Origin: Micromonospora sicca
GTDB taxonomy: Bacteria > Actinomycetota > Actinomycetes > Mycobacteriales > Micromonosporaceae
Assembly (NCBI RefSeq): GCF_003172935.1
Contig: NZ_QGKS01000534.1
Location: 1 to 38,835, forward strand
Direction of reading: 5' to 3'
Length of the DNA stretch: 38,835 nt
Part shown: piece by piece, positions 8,566 to 18,592 of the stretch
How the letters are laid out: each line of letters begins with the position of its first letter
How positions within the stretch are numbered: position 1 is the first letter of the stretch
Translations under genes and position numbers: made by a program
Notes under the pieces: generated by a model
Told to the model about the DNA's origin: nothing
Seen by the model: the letters and a program-made list of their open reading frames with translations, nothing else
Database searches by the model: none

Positions 8566-8607
8566 GCCGCTGGCCGGCACCCCGAGACAGGGGTGCCGGC
8601 CAGCGGC
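8566..8607 (+). terminator. Strong hairpin after the lysozyme-like gene
   Basis: GCCGCTGGCCGGCACCCC (8566-8583) pairs perfectly over 18 bp with 8590-8607 around a six-base loop. It starts 23 nt after the stop codon of the lysozyme-like gene. There is no T run after it, which is usual for GC-rich actinomycete terminators. Confidence 0.7.
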
Positions 8608-8622
8608 GTCTGCACTTCCCGA

Positions 8623-8669
8623 GATCTTGGAGAGTTGGCGTCAGTAGCGAACGGAAACTGTCCAAGATC
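8623..8669. repeat. 14-bp imperfect inverted repeat (GATCTTGG...CCAAGATC)
   Basis: GATCTTGGAGAGTT (8623-8636) faces AACTGTCCAAGATC (8656-8669) with one mismatch and a 19-nt spacer. Function unknown. Its place next to stem-loop B suggests it belongs to a mosaic of short repeats. Confidence 0.6.
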
Positions 8670-8728
8670 GCAGGCGGTGGGGCGTACCACAGAAAGACGG
8701 TGACGGGCGGGCGGCGGCCGACCACGAC

Positions 8729-8804
8729 GGGGCTGGGGGTGACCGTCCCCGGCGCAGGGATCAAGCCTGACCGCCCGGAGCCGGGGACGGTCGCCCCCAG
8801 CCCC
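8729..8804. repeat. Stem-loop element B: 24-bp arms, same 28-nt loop as element A
   Basis: Arm 8729-8752 and arm 8781-8804 pair over 24 positions with a single T/G (wobble-compatible) exception. The loop 8753-8780 begins CGCAGGGATCAAG and ends CCTGACCGCCCGGAG. It equals the element A loop exactly, in the opposite orientation. Only the loop-proximal CCGG and the outer G run of the arms are shared with element A, so pairing is kept while the arm sequence has changed. Confidence 0.85.
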
Positions 8805-8988
8805 CAGGCGCAACCAGGTCGGAAGCGGGACCCCGAAAGCCAGAAGCGCGAGCGCAACCACCGACAAGACCGCGAGCCACCGGGGCCCGACGAGGCCGGG
8901 TCCCACCCGATGACGTTGACGTCATCAGCTTCGTAGCGTGCCGGCAACAACCGCCAGGGCCCGTACCCGGGGGAAAAGGCCGGAAAGG

Positions 8989-9024
8989 CCGACCGCCGCA
9001 CCCCGGACAGGGCACGGCGGTCGG
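8989..9024 (-). terminator. Probable terminator of the sdh operon
   Basis: CCGACCGCCG (8989-8998) pairs with CGGCGGTCGG (9015-9024). Read on the minus strand, downstream of the sdhB stop at 9050, the stem is followed by the T-containing CCTTTCCGGCCTTTTCC. This fits an intrinsic terminator for sdhCAB. Confidence 0.65.
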
Positions 9025-9049
9025 TGTCTGCGCTGGTGGACGGCCGGGC

Positions 9050-9807
9050 TCAGGTGCCCGGGGTGTCGCCGCGCTTGGCGGTCGCCGCGAGGTAGTCGCG
9101 GTTGAGCCGGCCGATCGTGTTCAGCGGGATGCCCTTCGGGCAGACCACGGTGCACTCACCGGCGTTGGTGCAGCCGCCGAAGCCGGCCTCGTCGTGCGCG
9201 TCGACCATGCCGATCACCCGGGTGTACCGCTCCGGCTGGCCCTGCGGCAGCAGCGAGAGCTGGGTGACCTTGGCGGCCGTGAAGAGCATGCCGGAGCCGT
9301 TCGGGCAGGCCGCCACGCAGGCGCCGCAGCCGATGCAGGCGGCCGACTCGAAGGCGGCGTCCGCGTTGGCCTTGGCCACCGGCGTGGAGTGCGCCTCGGG
9401 GGCGCTGCCGGTCGGCGCGGTGATGTACCCACCGGCCGCGATGATCTTGTCGAAGGCGTTCCGGTTGACCACCAGGTCCTTGATGACCGGGAAGGCCCGG
9501 GCCCGCCACGGCTCGATGTCGATCGTCTCGCCGTCGGAGAACTGCCGCATGTGCAGCTGGCAGGCGGTGGTGCCGCGCTGCGGCCCGTGCGCGTCGCCGT
9601 TGATCATCAGGCCGCACATGCCGCAGATGCCCTCGCGGCAGTCGTGGTCGAAGGCCACCGGCTCCTCGCCGGCGAGGATCAGCCGCTCGTTGAGCACGTC
9701 GAGCATCTCCAGGAACGACATGTCCGGGGAGACGTCGTCGACCTGGTAGGTCACCATCCGACCCTTGTCCTCAGGGCCCTTCTGGCGCCAGATGCGCAGG
9801 GTCAGGT

Positions 9808-9811
<4 letters not shown>
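9050..9811 (-). CDS. sdhB: Succinate dehydrogenase iron-sulfur subunit
   Basis: 253 residues from GTG 9811, overlapping the sdhA stop by GTGA. Three iron-sulfur clusters can be placed. The 2Fe-2S ligands are C58, C63, C66 and C84 (CREGICGMCG...TTAC). The 4Fe-4S/3Fe-4S ligands are C159, C162, C165 and C169 (CIGCGACVAAC), then C214, C220 and C224 (CTNAGECTVVCP). SdhB passes electrons from the flavoprotein to the membrane quinone site. The last residues are DTPGT; the 19 nt ending the gene are identical to the end of the PAC2-family gene at 36252. The operon order sdhC-sdhA-sdhB with one membrane subunit is the type B arrangement of Gram-positives, where menaquinone is the usual partner. Confidence 0.96.
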
Positions 9812-11745
<1,934 letters not shown>

Positions 11746-11747
11746 GG

Positions 11748-12437
11748 TCAGGACACCAATCCGGTGAGTACGGCGAACGGGACCACCAGGTAGCCGGCGC
11801 AGAGCGCGACGGCCAGGACCAGCGCGCCGGTACGGGCGCGGCGCTCGCCCTTCGGCGTCTGCTGGCCGAGGCTGCGGAACGCGCTGAAGGCGCCGTGGCG
11901 CAGGTGGAAGCCCACCGTGACGACGGCGAGGGTGTAGAAGAGCGTGACGTACCAGCGCTCCGGCGCGAAGTCGGCGACCACGTTGCCGTAGGGGTTGCTG
12001 GCGTCGCCCTGCGGGTTCAGGTGACCGGTGGTCAGGTCCAGGATGTGGTAGATCACGAAGAGCAGGATGATCACCCCACCCCAGCGCATGGTCCGGGCCG
12101 CGTAGCTGCCCTGCACCTTCTTGCGGTGCGCGTACTTGACCGGGCGGGCGGCGCGGGCGCGGCGGGCCAGCACGGTGGCGGCCACGATGTGGGCCACCAC
12201 GGCGACGGTGAGCACGGTGCGCTGGATCCACAGGTACCAGGTGTGGGGCAGCAGCGGCGTGCCGATGTCGCGCAGCCAGTGCGCGTAGTGGTCGAACGAG
12301 GTCTCCCCCGTGAACACCTTCAGGTTGCCGAGCATGTGCGCGACGAGGAACAGCACCAGGAGAAGGCCCGTCACCGCCATGACGGCCTTCAGGCCGACGT
12401 TCGAGCGGATGGGCGACCGAGTTTTCGTGATTACCAC
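11748..12437 (-). CDS. sdhC: Succinate dehydrogenase cytochrome b membrane subunit
   Basis: 229 residues if started at GTG 12437. Five hydrophobic segments are seen: GLKAVMAVTGLLLVLFLVAH (trimmed), the TVLTVAVVAHIVAATVLA helix, GGVIILLFVIYHILDL, WYVTLFYTLAVVTVGFHL, and ALVLAVALCAGYLVVP. Conserved histidines (VAH, VVAH, IYH, FHLRH) are candidate heme ligands. A single fused anchor subunit is characteristic of type B menaquinone-linked enzymes. ATG 12479 gives 14 extra residues, but GTG 12437 is preferred because TTGGAC-N18-TAGCGT ends 7 nt before it, pointing to a leaderless transcript; initiation at 12479 would fall upstream of that transcript. Confidence 0.92.
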   Translation of the reverse strand: MVITKTRSPIRSNVGLKAVMAVTGLLLVLFLVAHMLGNLKVFTGETSFDHYAHWLRDIGTPLLPHTWYLWIQRTVLTVAVVAHIVAATVLARRARAARPVKYAHRKKVQGSYAARTMRWGGVIILLFVIYHILDLTTGHLNPQGDASNPYGNVVADFAPERWYVTLFYTLAVVTVGFHLRHGAFSAFRSLGQQTPKGERRARTGALVLAVALCAGYLVVPFAVLTGLVS

Positions 12438-12444
12438 ACGACCG

Positions 12445-12474
12445 ACGCTAGGAGCAGTTTGATCAGTCGTCCAA
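12445..12474 (-). promoter_or_regulatory. Promoter of sdhCAB (leaderless)
   Basis: On the minus strand TTGGAC (12474-12469) and TAGCGT (12450-12445) are spaced by 18 nt. The -10 ends 7 nt before GTG 12437. Its -35 lies 22 bp from the inverted repeat at 12496-12510, so the LysR protein could influence it. Confidence 0.6.
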
Positions 12475-12495
12475 TGCATCGACCTCGCAGTCTTG

Positions 12496-12510
12496 ATAGC
12501 CGTAGGCTAT
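12496..12510. promoter_or_regulatory. LysR-type binding site ATAG-N7-CTAT
   Basis: ATAGCC-GTA-GGCTAT is a perfect 6-bp inverted repeat with a 3-bp centre; it also reads as ATAG-N7-CTAT and contains T-N11-A, the general LysR-family pattern. It overlaps the -10 (TAGGCT, 12503-12508) of the lysR gene, which begins 6 nt later. Autorepression and control of the divergent sdh promoter are inferred from position. Confidence 0.65.
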
Positions 12511-12514
12511 GTAG

Positions 12515-13447
12515 ATGCAGCTCCATCAGCTCCGGTACTTCGTCGCGGTAGCAGAAGTACGACATTTCACCCAAGCCGCCGACCTGGTAGGCATAACCCA
12601 GCCCTCGTTGAGTAAGCAAATTCACGCCCTTGAGGCCGGCCTCGGGGCCCCGCTCTTCGAACGGGTAAGGGGCAACATCGCCCTCACCACGGCCGGCGAG
12701 GTGCTGCTCCCGTTGGCCAAGCGGATCCTCGCCGACGTCGACACCGCCACGAGGGAGGTGCAGGAACTGGTCGGGCTGCGCCGGGGCCGGGTCCGCCTCG
12801 GCGCCACCCCCAGCCTGGCCACCTCCCTGGCGCCGCCGGTGCTGCGCCGGTTCCGCGACGCGCACCCCGCCGTCGACCTCGGGGTGGAGGAGGGCGGCTC
12901 GCAGGACCTGGTCCGCGACCTGCTCCGCGGTGACCTCGACCTGGCGCTGATCATCATGCCGTCGGCCGGCACCGACCCGGGCCTGCGCGCCGATCCGATC
13001 CTGCGGGAGAGCCTGGTGGTCGCCTCGGTCGACCCGCTGCCGGCCACCTCGGCCACCGGCGAGCTGCGCATCACCGACCTGCGCGATCAGCCGCTGGTGA
13101 TGTTCCGGGAGGGCTACGACCTGCGCGACGCCACCCTCCACGCCTGCCGGGACGCCGGGTTCGAACCGACCCTCTCGGTCGACGGCGGGGAGATGGACGC
13201 CGTGCTCAGCTTCGTCGAGGCCGGGCTCGGCGTCGCCCTGGTGCCCGGCATCGTGGTCGCCCGCCGCCCCGGCATCCGGGTCACCCGGCTCGCCCCGCCC
13301 GGCGTACGCCGGACCATCGGGGTGGCCCGCCGGCGCGACGTCGTGCCCACCCACGCCGGCCGCGAACTCCGCCGCATCCTGCTCGAGTACGTCCACGACG
13401 CCACCGCCACCGACCAGCTCCCGCCGGGCGTCGAGCCGCTGTCGTGA
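12515..13447 (+). CDS. LysR-family transcriptional regulator
   Basis: 310 residues from ATG 12515. The N-terminal winged helix-turn-helix is plain (MQLHQLRYFVAVAEVRHFTQ and AADLVGITQPSLSKQIHALE), followed by the two-lobed effector domain (GRVRLGATPSLATSLAPPVL, and the GLGVALVPGIVV stretch near the end). No Shine-Dalgarno is present; TAGGCT ends 6 nt before the ATG and TCGACC stands 18 nt further upstream, so the mRNA is probably leaderless. It is divergent from sdhCAB across a 77-bp gap with an ATAG-N7-CTAT operator. This regulator next to sdh is the natural candidate for sdh control, but the inducer is not known. Confidence 0.95.
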   Translation: MQLHQLRYFVAVAEVRHFTQAADLVGITQPSLSKQIHALEAGLGAPLFERVRGNIALTTAGEVLLPLAKRILADVDTATREVQELVGLRRGRVRLGATPSLATSLAPPVLRRFRDAHPAVDLGVEEGGSQDLVRDLLRGDLDLALIIMPSAGTDPGLRADPILRESLVVASVDPLPATSATGELRITDLRDQPLVMFREGYDLRDATLHACRDAGFEPTLSVDGGEMDAVLSFVEAGLGVALVPGIVVARRPGIRVTRLAPPGVRRTIGVARRRDVVPTHAGRELRRILLEYVHDATATDQLPPGVEPLS

Positions 13448-13456
13448 CGGGGCGGC

Positions 13457-16400
13457 TCAGCGGGCCTCGGCGTCGTCCATCGCCCGGTAGATCCGCTGCT
13501 CCGAGACCGGGTACGGGGTGCCGAGGGCCTGGGCGAAGACGTTCACCCGCAGCTCCTCGATCATCCAGCGGATCTGCCGCACCGCCGCCGAGTTTCGGCG
13601 GGCCGGCGGCAGCGCGGCGAGCATGTCCTGGTACTCCTTCTGCACCACCGCGATCCGGTCCTGCTGCTGCTTGTCCCGCTGCGGGTTGCCGGGCAACCGG
13701 TCCAGCCGGCGCTCGATCGCGGTCAGGTAGCGCAGCAGGTCGGGCAGCCGGGCGTACCCGGCCTCGGTGACGAAACCGGAGTGCACCAGGCCGGAGAGCT
13801 GGTTGCGGATGTCGGCGAGGGCGGCCACCACGGCCAGGTTCCGGGTCGCGCCGAGCCGCTGCTCCACCGCGTACGCGGCGGCGAGCACCCGGCGGACCCG
13901 GTCCATCACGTCGACGACCGTGTCCACGAGGTCGGCGCGGACCTTGTCGCGCAGCGCCGCGAAGCCCTCGGCGTCCCAGGCCGGGCCGCCCGCGTCGGCG
14001 ATCAGCTTGTCGATCGCCCCGCCGGCCGCGTCCTCGATGAGCTGCTGCACCCCGCCGTGCGGGTTGCGGCTCAGCGCCAGCTTCGCCTCGTTGGACAGCC
14101 GCCCCTGGAGGAACTTCGCCGGCGACGGCACGGTCAGCCGGAGCAGCCGCCGGGTCCCCGCCCAGTGCGCGGCGGCCTGCTCCGCCTCCGAGTCGAAGAC
14201 CTTCACCCCGACCGTGGTGCCCTCGTCCACCAGGGCCGGGTACGCGGTCACCGCGTACCCGGCGCGGACCTGCTCGATGGTGCGGGGCAGGGTGCCGATG
14301 CTCCACTGGGTCAGGCCGCTCCGGGCCACGTCCGGCGCGGCGGCGGCGACGACCTGGCGTACCTCCTGGCGGAGCCGGCGTTGCAGGGTCGGCAGGTCCT
14401 TGCCCTCGGCGACCGGCTGGTCGTCCTCGCCGAGCACCCGGAAGGTCACCCGCAGGTGCGGCGGCAGCTTCGCCACGTCCCAGGCGTCCCGGGGAACGGT
14501 GACCCCGGTCATCCGGCGCAGCTGCCGGGTGAGCGCGTCGAGCAGCGGCTCCTCGCCGGCCGGCATCGCGGCCAGCGCCGCCCGGGCGTAGTCGGGCACC
14601 GGGACGAAGTTGCGCCGGATCGCCTTCGGCAGCGACCGGATCAGCGCGACCACCAGCTCCTCGCGCAGCCCCGGCACCTGCCAGTCGAAGCTCTCCGCCG
14701 GCACCTGGTTGAGCATCGGCAGCGGGATGTCGACGGTCACCCCGTCGGTGGGGGTGCCCGGCTCGAAGCGGTAGGTCAGCGGCAGCGCCACCCCGTCGGC
14801 CCGCCACTCGTCCGGGTAGTCGGCCTCGTCCACCCCGCCGCGGCCGGCGTTGACCAGCAGCTCGCGGGTGAAGGTGAGCAGGTCGGGCCGCTCCCGGCGG
14901 GTCTTCTTCCACCAGGAGTCGAAGTGCCGGCCGGAGACCACGTCGGCGGGGATCCGCTCGTCGTAGAAGCCGAAGATCGTCTCGTCGTCGACCAGGATGT
15001 CCCGCCGCCGGGCTCGGCTCTCCAGCTCCTCGATCTCGGTCAGCAGCTTCTGGTTGTCCCGCCAGAACTGGTGGTGGGTCTGCCAGTCGCCCTCCACCAG
15101 GGCGTGCCGGATGAACAGCTCCCGGGACAGCGCCGGGTCGATCCGGCCGAAGTTGACCTTGCGGGAGGTGACTAGCGGGATGCCGTACAGGGTGACCTTC
15201 TCGTAGGCCATCACCGCGGCCTGCTTCTTCTCCCAGTGCGGCTCGCTGTAGCTGCGCTTGACCAGGTGCTGGGCCAGCGGTTCGACCCACTCGGGCTCGA
15301 TCCGGCCGTTCACCCGGCCCCAGAGCCGGGAGGTCTCCACCAGTTCGGCGGCCATCACCCAGCGCGGCGGCTTCCTGAACAGCGCCGAGCCGGGGAAGAG
15401 CGCGAACTTCGCCCCCCGCGCCCCCAGGTACTCGTGCTTCTGGGCGTCCTTGAGCCCGACGTGGGAGAGCAGGCCGGGCAGCAGCGACTGGTGCACCTTC
15501 GGGGTGTCGATCTCCTCCGGCAGGTCCGCGGCGGGGCCGCGCCGGCCGTCGCCGTCGCGCGCCGGTCGCCCTCCTTCCGGGGTACGCAGCACCTGGCGCA
15601 ACTGGCTGACGATGTCCTGCCATTCGCGGACCCGCAGGTAGTTCAGGTATTCCGCCTTGCACATCCGGCGGAACGCGCTGGACGACAGCGCCCGCTGCTG
15701 CTCGCGCAGGTAGCGCCAGAGGTTGAGGAAGGCGACGAAGTCCGACTCGGAGTCGGCGAACCGGGCGTGCGCCTGGTCGGCCTGGGCCTGCTTCTCCGCC
15801 GGCCGCTCGCGCGGGTCCTGGATGGACAGCGCGGCGGCGATCACCACCACCTCGGTCGCGCAGCCGTTGCGCTCGCCCTCGAGGACCATCCGGGCCAGCC
15901 GCGGGTCGACCGGGAGCTGGGCCAGCCGCCGGCCCAGCGGGGTGAGCCGCTTCGCCGGATCCGCCTCGGTCGGGTCGAGCGCGCCCAGCTCGTGCAGCAG
16001 GTTCACGCCGTCGGCGACGTTGCGCCGGTCCGGCGGGTCGATGAACGGGAACGCGGCGATGTCGCCCAGCCCGATCGAGGTCATCTGGAGGATGACCGAG
16101 GCCAAGTTGGTCCGCAGGATTTCCGGGTCGGTGAACTCCGGCCGGGATTCGAAGTCCTGCTCGTCGTAGAGCCGGATGCAGATGCCGTCGGAGGTACGAC
16201 CGCAGCGCCCCTTGCGCTGGTTGGCCGAGGCCTGCGAGACCGGCTCGATCGGCAGCCGCTGCACCTTGAGTCGGCTGGAGTAGCGGGAGATCCGCGCCGT
16301 GCCCGGGTCCACCACGTACTTGATGCCGGGGACGGTCAGCGAGGTCTCCGCCACGTTGGTGGCGAGCACCACCCGGCGTCCGGCGTGTGGGGCGAAGACC

Positions 16401-17470
16401 CGGTGCTGTTCGGCGGAGGAGAGGCGAGCGTACAGCGGCAGGATCTCGGTGCCCAGCAGCGACCGCTTCTTCTGCACGAGCTTGCCCAGCGCGTCGGCGG
16501 TGTCCCGGATCTCCCGTTCGCCGCTGAGGAAGACCAGGATGTCGCCGGGGCCCTCGGCGGCCAGCTCCTCGACCGCGTCGCCGATCGCCTGGATCTGGTC
16601 GCGGACGTTCTCCTCGTCGTCGGCGTCGGACTCCTCGGCCTCGGTGACCTCGACCAGCGGCCGGTACCGCACCTCCACCGGGTAGGTACGCCCGGAGACC
16701 TCGACGATCGGCGCCGGCTGCCCCTCGGCGTCGGCGAAGTGCCGGGCGAAGCGGTCGGTCTCGATGGTCGCGGAGGTGATGATCACCTTGAGGTCGGGGC
16801 GGCGGGGGAGGAGCTGGCGGAGGTAACCCAGGATGAAGTCGATGTTGAGGCTGCGCTCGTGCGCCTCGTCGATGATCAGCGTGTCGTACTGGCGGAGCAT
16901 CCGGTCGGTCTGCAGCTCGGCCAGGAGGATGCCGTCGGTCATCAGCTTGACCAGGCTGTTCTCGCCCACCTGGTCGGTGAAGCGGACCTTGTAGCCCACC
17001 ACGTCGCCCAGCTCGGTGCCGAGCTCCTCGGCGATCCGGTCCGCGACCGTACGGGCGGCGAGCCGGCGGGGCTGGGTGTGCCCGATCAGCCCGCTGATCC
17101 CGCGCCCCAGCTCCAGGCAGATCTTGGGCAGCTGGGTGGTCTTGCCGGAGCCGGTCTCGCCGGCCACGATCACCACCTGGTGGTCCCGGATCGCGGCGGC
17201 GATGTCGTCCCGGCGCTCGCTGACCGGCAACTGCGCCGGATAGGTGATCACCGGCACGGCCGACCGCCGGCTCGCCAGCCACGCCTCGGCCCGCGTCACG
17301 TCGGCGCTGATCTCGGCGAGCGCGGCGTCCCGGCGCTGCGGGTCGCGCAGCCGGCGGACCCCGTCCAGCCGCCGCTGCAGCCGGCGCTGGTCGCGGAACA
17401 TCAGGGCGGGGAGGCGGCGGTGCAGCTCGCGAACGGAGTCGGGCGCGGCGGGTACGGCTGGATTCTGCAT
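13457..17470 (-). CDS. hrpA: HrpA-type DEAH-box ATP-dependent RNA helicase
   Basis: 1337 residues from ATG 17470, close to the roughly 1300 residues of E. coli HrpA. Walker A GETGSGKT is at 104-111, DEAH at 201-204, and ITSATIETDRFARHF is motif III. Motifs GTARISRYSSRLKVQRLP and QRKGRCGRTSDGICIRLY mark the second RecA lobe. The long C-terminal region matches the HrpA-specific extension (DUF3418-like). E. coli HrpA acts on stalled or colliding ribosomes. The open frame extends to 17776 but would overlap the divergent deaminase gene. TATTCT at 17486-17481 ends 10 nt before the ATG, so the leader is very short. It converges with lysR, 9 bp between the stops. Confidence 0.94.
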   Translation of the reverse strand: MQNPAVPAAPDSVRELHRRLPALMFRDQRRLQRRLDGVRRLRDPQRRDAALAEISADVTRAEAWLASRRSAVPVITYPAQLPVSERRDDIAAAIRDHQVVIVAGETGSGKTTQLPKICLELGRGISGLIGHTQPRRLAARTVADRIAEELGTELGDVVGYKVRFTDQVGENSLVKLMTDGILLAELQTDRMLRQYDTLIIDEAHERSLNIDFILGYLRQLLPRRPDLKVIITSATIETDRFARHFADAEGQPAPIVEVSGRTYPVEVRYRPLVEVTEAEESDADDEENVRDQIQAIGDAVEELAAEGPGDILVFLSGEREIRDTADALGKLVQKKRSLLGTEILPLYARLSSAEQHRVFAPHAGRRVVLATNVAETSLTVPGIKYVVDPGTARISRYSSRLKVQRLPIEPVSQASANQRKGRCGRTSDGICIRLYDEQDFESRPEFTDPEILRTNLASVILQMTSIGLGDIAAFPFIDPPDRRNVADGVNLLHELGALDPTEADPAKRLTPLGRRLAQLPVDPRLARMVLEGERNGCATEVVVIAAALSIQDPRERPAEKQAQADQAHARFADSESDFVAFLNLWRYLREQQRALSSSAFRRMCKAEYLNYLRVREWQDIVSQLRQVLRTPEGGRPARDGDGRRGPAADLPEEIDTPKVHQSLLPGLLSHVGLKDAQKHEYLGARGAKFALFPGSALFRKPPRWVMAAELVETSRLWGRVNGRIEPEWVEPLAQHLVKRSYSEPHWEKKQAAVMAYEKVTLYGIPLVTSRKVNFGRIDPALSRELFIRHALVEGDWQTHHQFWRDNQKLLTEIEELESRARRRDILVDDETIFGFYDERIPADVVSGRHFDSWWKKTRRERPDLLTFTRELLVNAGRGGVDEADYPDEWRADGVALPLTYRFEPGTPTDGVTVDIPLPMLNQVPAESFDWQVPGLREELVVALIRSLPKAIRRNFVPVPDYARAALAAMPAGEEPLLDALTRQLRRMTGVTVPRDAWDVAKLPPHLRVTFRVLGEDDQPVAEGKDLPTLQRRLRQEVRQVVAAAAPDVARSGLTQWSIGTLPRTIEQVRAGYAVTAYPALVDEGTTVGVKVFDSEAEQAAAHWAGTRRLLRLTVPSPAKFLQGRLSNEAKLALSRNPHGGVQQLIEDAAGGAIDKLIADAGGPAWDAEGFAALRDKVRADLVDTVVDVMDRVRRVLAAAYAVEQRLGATRNLAVVAALADIRNQLSGLVHSGFVTEAGYARLPDLLRYLTAIERRLDRLPGNPQRDKQQQDRIAVVQKEYQDMLAALPPARRNSAAVRQIRWMIEELRVNVFAQALGTPYPVSEQRIYRAMDDAEAR

Positions 17471-17632
17471 GTCGTCGCCAAGAATAGGCAGCCCCGCGGC
17501 GAAGTGCCGCCGGGTTACCGCCCGCCGACCGGCGCGGGTGGCGGCGGCGCGGACGCACCCGCGCGCGCCCTCCCCGGTCGGGGCCGGTCGCCGGGCTAGA
17601 GTGGCCGCCGACCGACATGCTCGACGGACGGG

Positions 17633-18106
17633 ATGATCATGCGGGACACCGACCGGGCGCTGGTGCAGGCGGCCACCGCCGTCGCCAAGCTGCGCTGCCG
17701 CAGCGAGAACCACACCGTCGCCGCCGCCGCGCGCAGCGCCGACGGGCGGGTGTTCACCGGCGTGAACGTCTACCACTTCACCGGCGGACCGTGTGCCGAG
17801 GTGGTGGCGATCGGTGCCGCCGCCACCCAGGGCGTGACCGAGCTGGAGACCATCGTCGCGGTAGGGGATCGGGGCCGGGGCGTCATCCCGCCGTGCGGTC
17901 GCTGCCGGCAGGTGCTGCTCGACTACTTCCCGTCGATCAAGGTGATCGTCGGCCCGGCGGACGGGCTACGCGCGGTCTCGGTGGCCGACCTGCTGCCCGA
18001 GACGTACGTCTGGGCCGACCAGCAGGTGGAGTTGGCGACGGTGCCCCGGACCGGGGTGTGGCCGATGCCCGTGGTGCCCGGCAGCCGCCCGGCGGCGGAG
18101 GACTGA
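17633..18106 (+). CDS. Blasticidin-S deaminase-like cytidine deaminase family protein
   Basis: 157 residues from ATG 17633 (ATG 17639 also possible). Zinc ligands C54, C88 and C91 and catalytic E56 sit in TGGPCAEVVAIG and PPCGRCRQVLLD, at exactly the residue numbers known for Aspergillus blasticidin-S deaminase. Wider stretches also agree with that enzyme as I recall it: GRVFTGVNVYHFTGGPCAE, SIKVIVGPADG and LLPETYVW. General cytidine deaminases share the zinc motif but not usually VYHFTGGPCAE. A C-terminal tail of about 30 residues is extra. The enzyme would deaminate the cytosine of a nucleoside or nucleoside antibiotic. A TAGAGT -10 lies at 17597-17602. The true substrate is unproven. Confidence 0.88.
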   Translation: MIMRDTDRALVQAATAVAKLRCRSENHTVAAAARSADGRVFTGVNVYHFTGGPCAEVVAIGAAATQGVTELETIVAVGDRGRGVIPPCGRCRQVLLDYFPSIKVIVGPADGLRAVSVADLLPETYVWADQQVELATVPRTGVWPMPVVPGSRPAAED

Positions 18107-18113
18107 GCCCGGG

Positions 18114-18473
18114 TCAGTCGCCCGACGCCGCCTCCAGCATGGACCGGGGGACCGGCACCTTCTCGAAGCGCACGTTGCCCTCCGGCACCATCCAGCTCAG
18201 CACCTGGGCGACCAGCCGTCCGGCCCGGACGGCCGGGTCGTTGGCGTACAGCTCGCGGGCCATCTCGGGGTCCACCGAGAGCACGGCGAAGCCGTGCAGC
18301 CGTTCGTCGTCGGCGCCGAGGCACGGGCCGGCGGCGAGGACCGCGCCCTGCTCCACCAGCCCGGCCTGATGGGCGAGGTGCGCGTCCTGCAGGCGGTCGA
18401 CCGCGTCCAGCGGCAGCTCGGGTGGGTCCGGCGGGCGGACCAGGAGGACGACGGTGTGCTGGTCGAATCGCAT
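18114..18473 (-). CDS. YciI-family (YCII domain) protein
   Basis: 119 residues from ATG 18473. The ferredoxin-like YCII pattern is visible: DAVDRLQDAHLAHQAGL with the conserved His, GAVLAAGPCL, GFAVLSVDPEMARELYANDPAV, then a basic end. YCII proteins are small and often act as fused or stand-alone enzymes of unclear function. TAGGCT (18485-18480) ends 6 nt before the ATG with no ribosome binding site, so the transcript is probably leaderless. Its stop is 7 bp from the deaminase stop, tail to tail. Confidence 0.8.
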   Translation of the reverse strand: MRFDQHTVVLLVRPPDPPELPLDAVDRLQDAHLAHQAGLVEQGAVLAAGPCLGADDERLHGFAVLSVDPEMARELYANDPAVRAGRLVAQVLSWMVPEGNVRFEKVPVPRSMLEAASGD

Positions 18474-18592
18474 GCGGCCAGCCTAGGGGCGGAAACGCCC
18501 TGATTGTCCGCCGGTTGCCGGTAGCGGCCCCATCCGGGGGGCCTGCACCGCCCGGGCCGGCCCGACCGGGCCGGGGGCATCGACGAATCCGA

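Larger units (their letters stand above)
8543..9049. other. 507-bp non-coding region with hairpins and repeats
   Basis: Lies between the lysozyme-like gene and the sdhB stop. It contains in order: an 18-bp perfect hairpin (8566-8607), a 14-bp imperfect inverted repeat (8623-8669), stem-loop B (8729-8804), a short palindrome GATGACG-TTGA-CGTCATC (8909-8926) and the likely sdh terminator (8989-9024). Open frames crossing it lack ribosome binding sites or family signatures. Confidence 0.6.

Noticed and set aside
8909..8926. GATGACG-TTGA-CGTCATC palindrome as a regulator site
   Set aside because: It is a short 7-bp palindrome with no promoter or gene start nearby, so a function cannot be supported.
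7799..9001. 400-residue minus-strand open frame over the lysozyme-like gene and its flanks
   Set aside because: No ribosome binding site or family motif; it is antisense to a clear secreted protein and crosses several hairpins.
13281..17618. 1445-residue frame parallel to hrpA
   Set aside because: Arg/Gly/Pro-rich translation of the shifted frame, typical of high-GC shadows.
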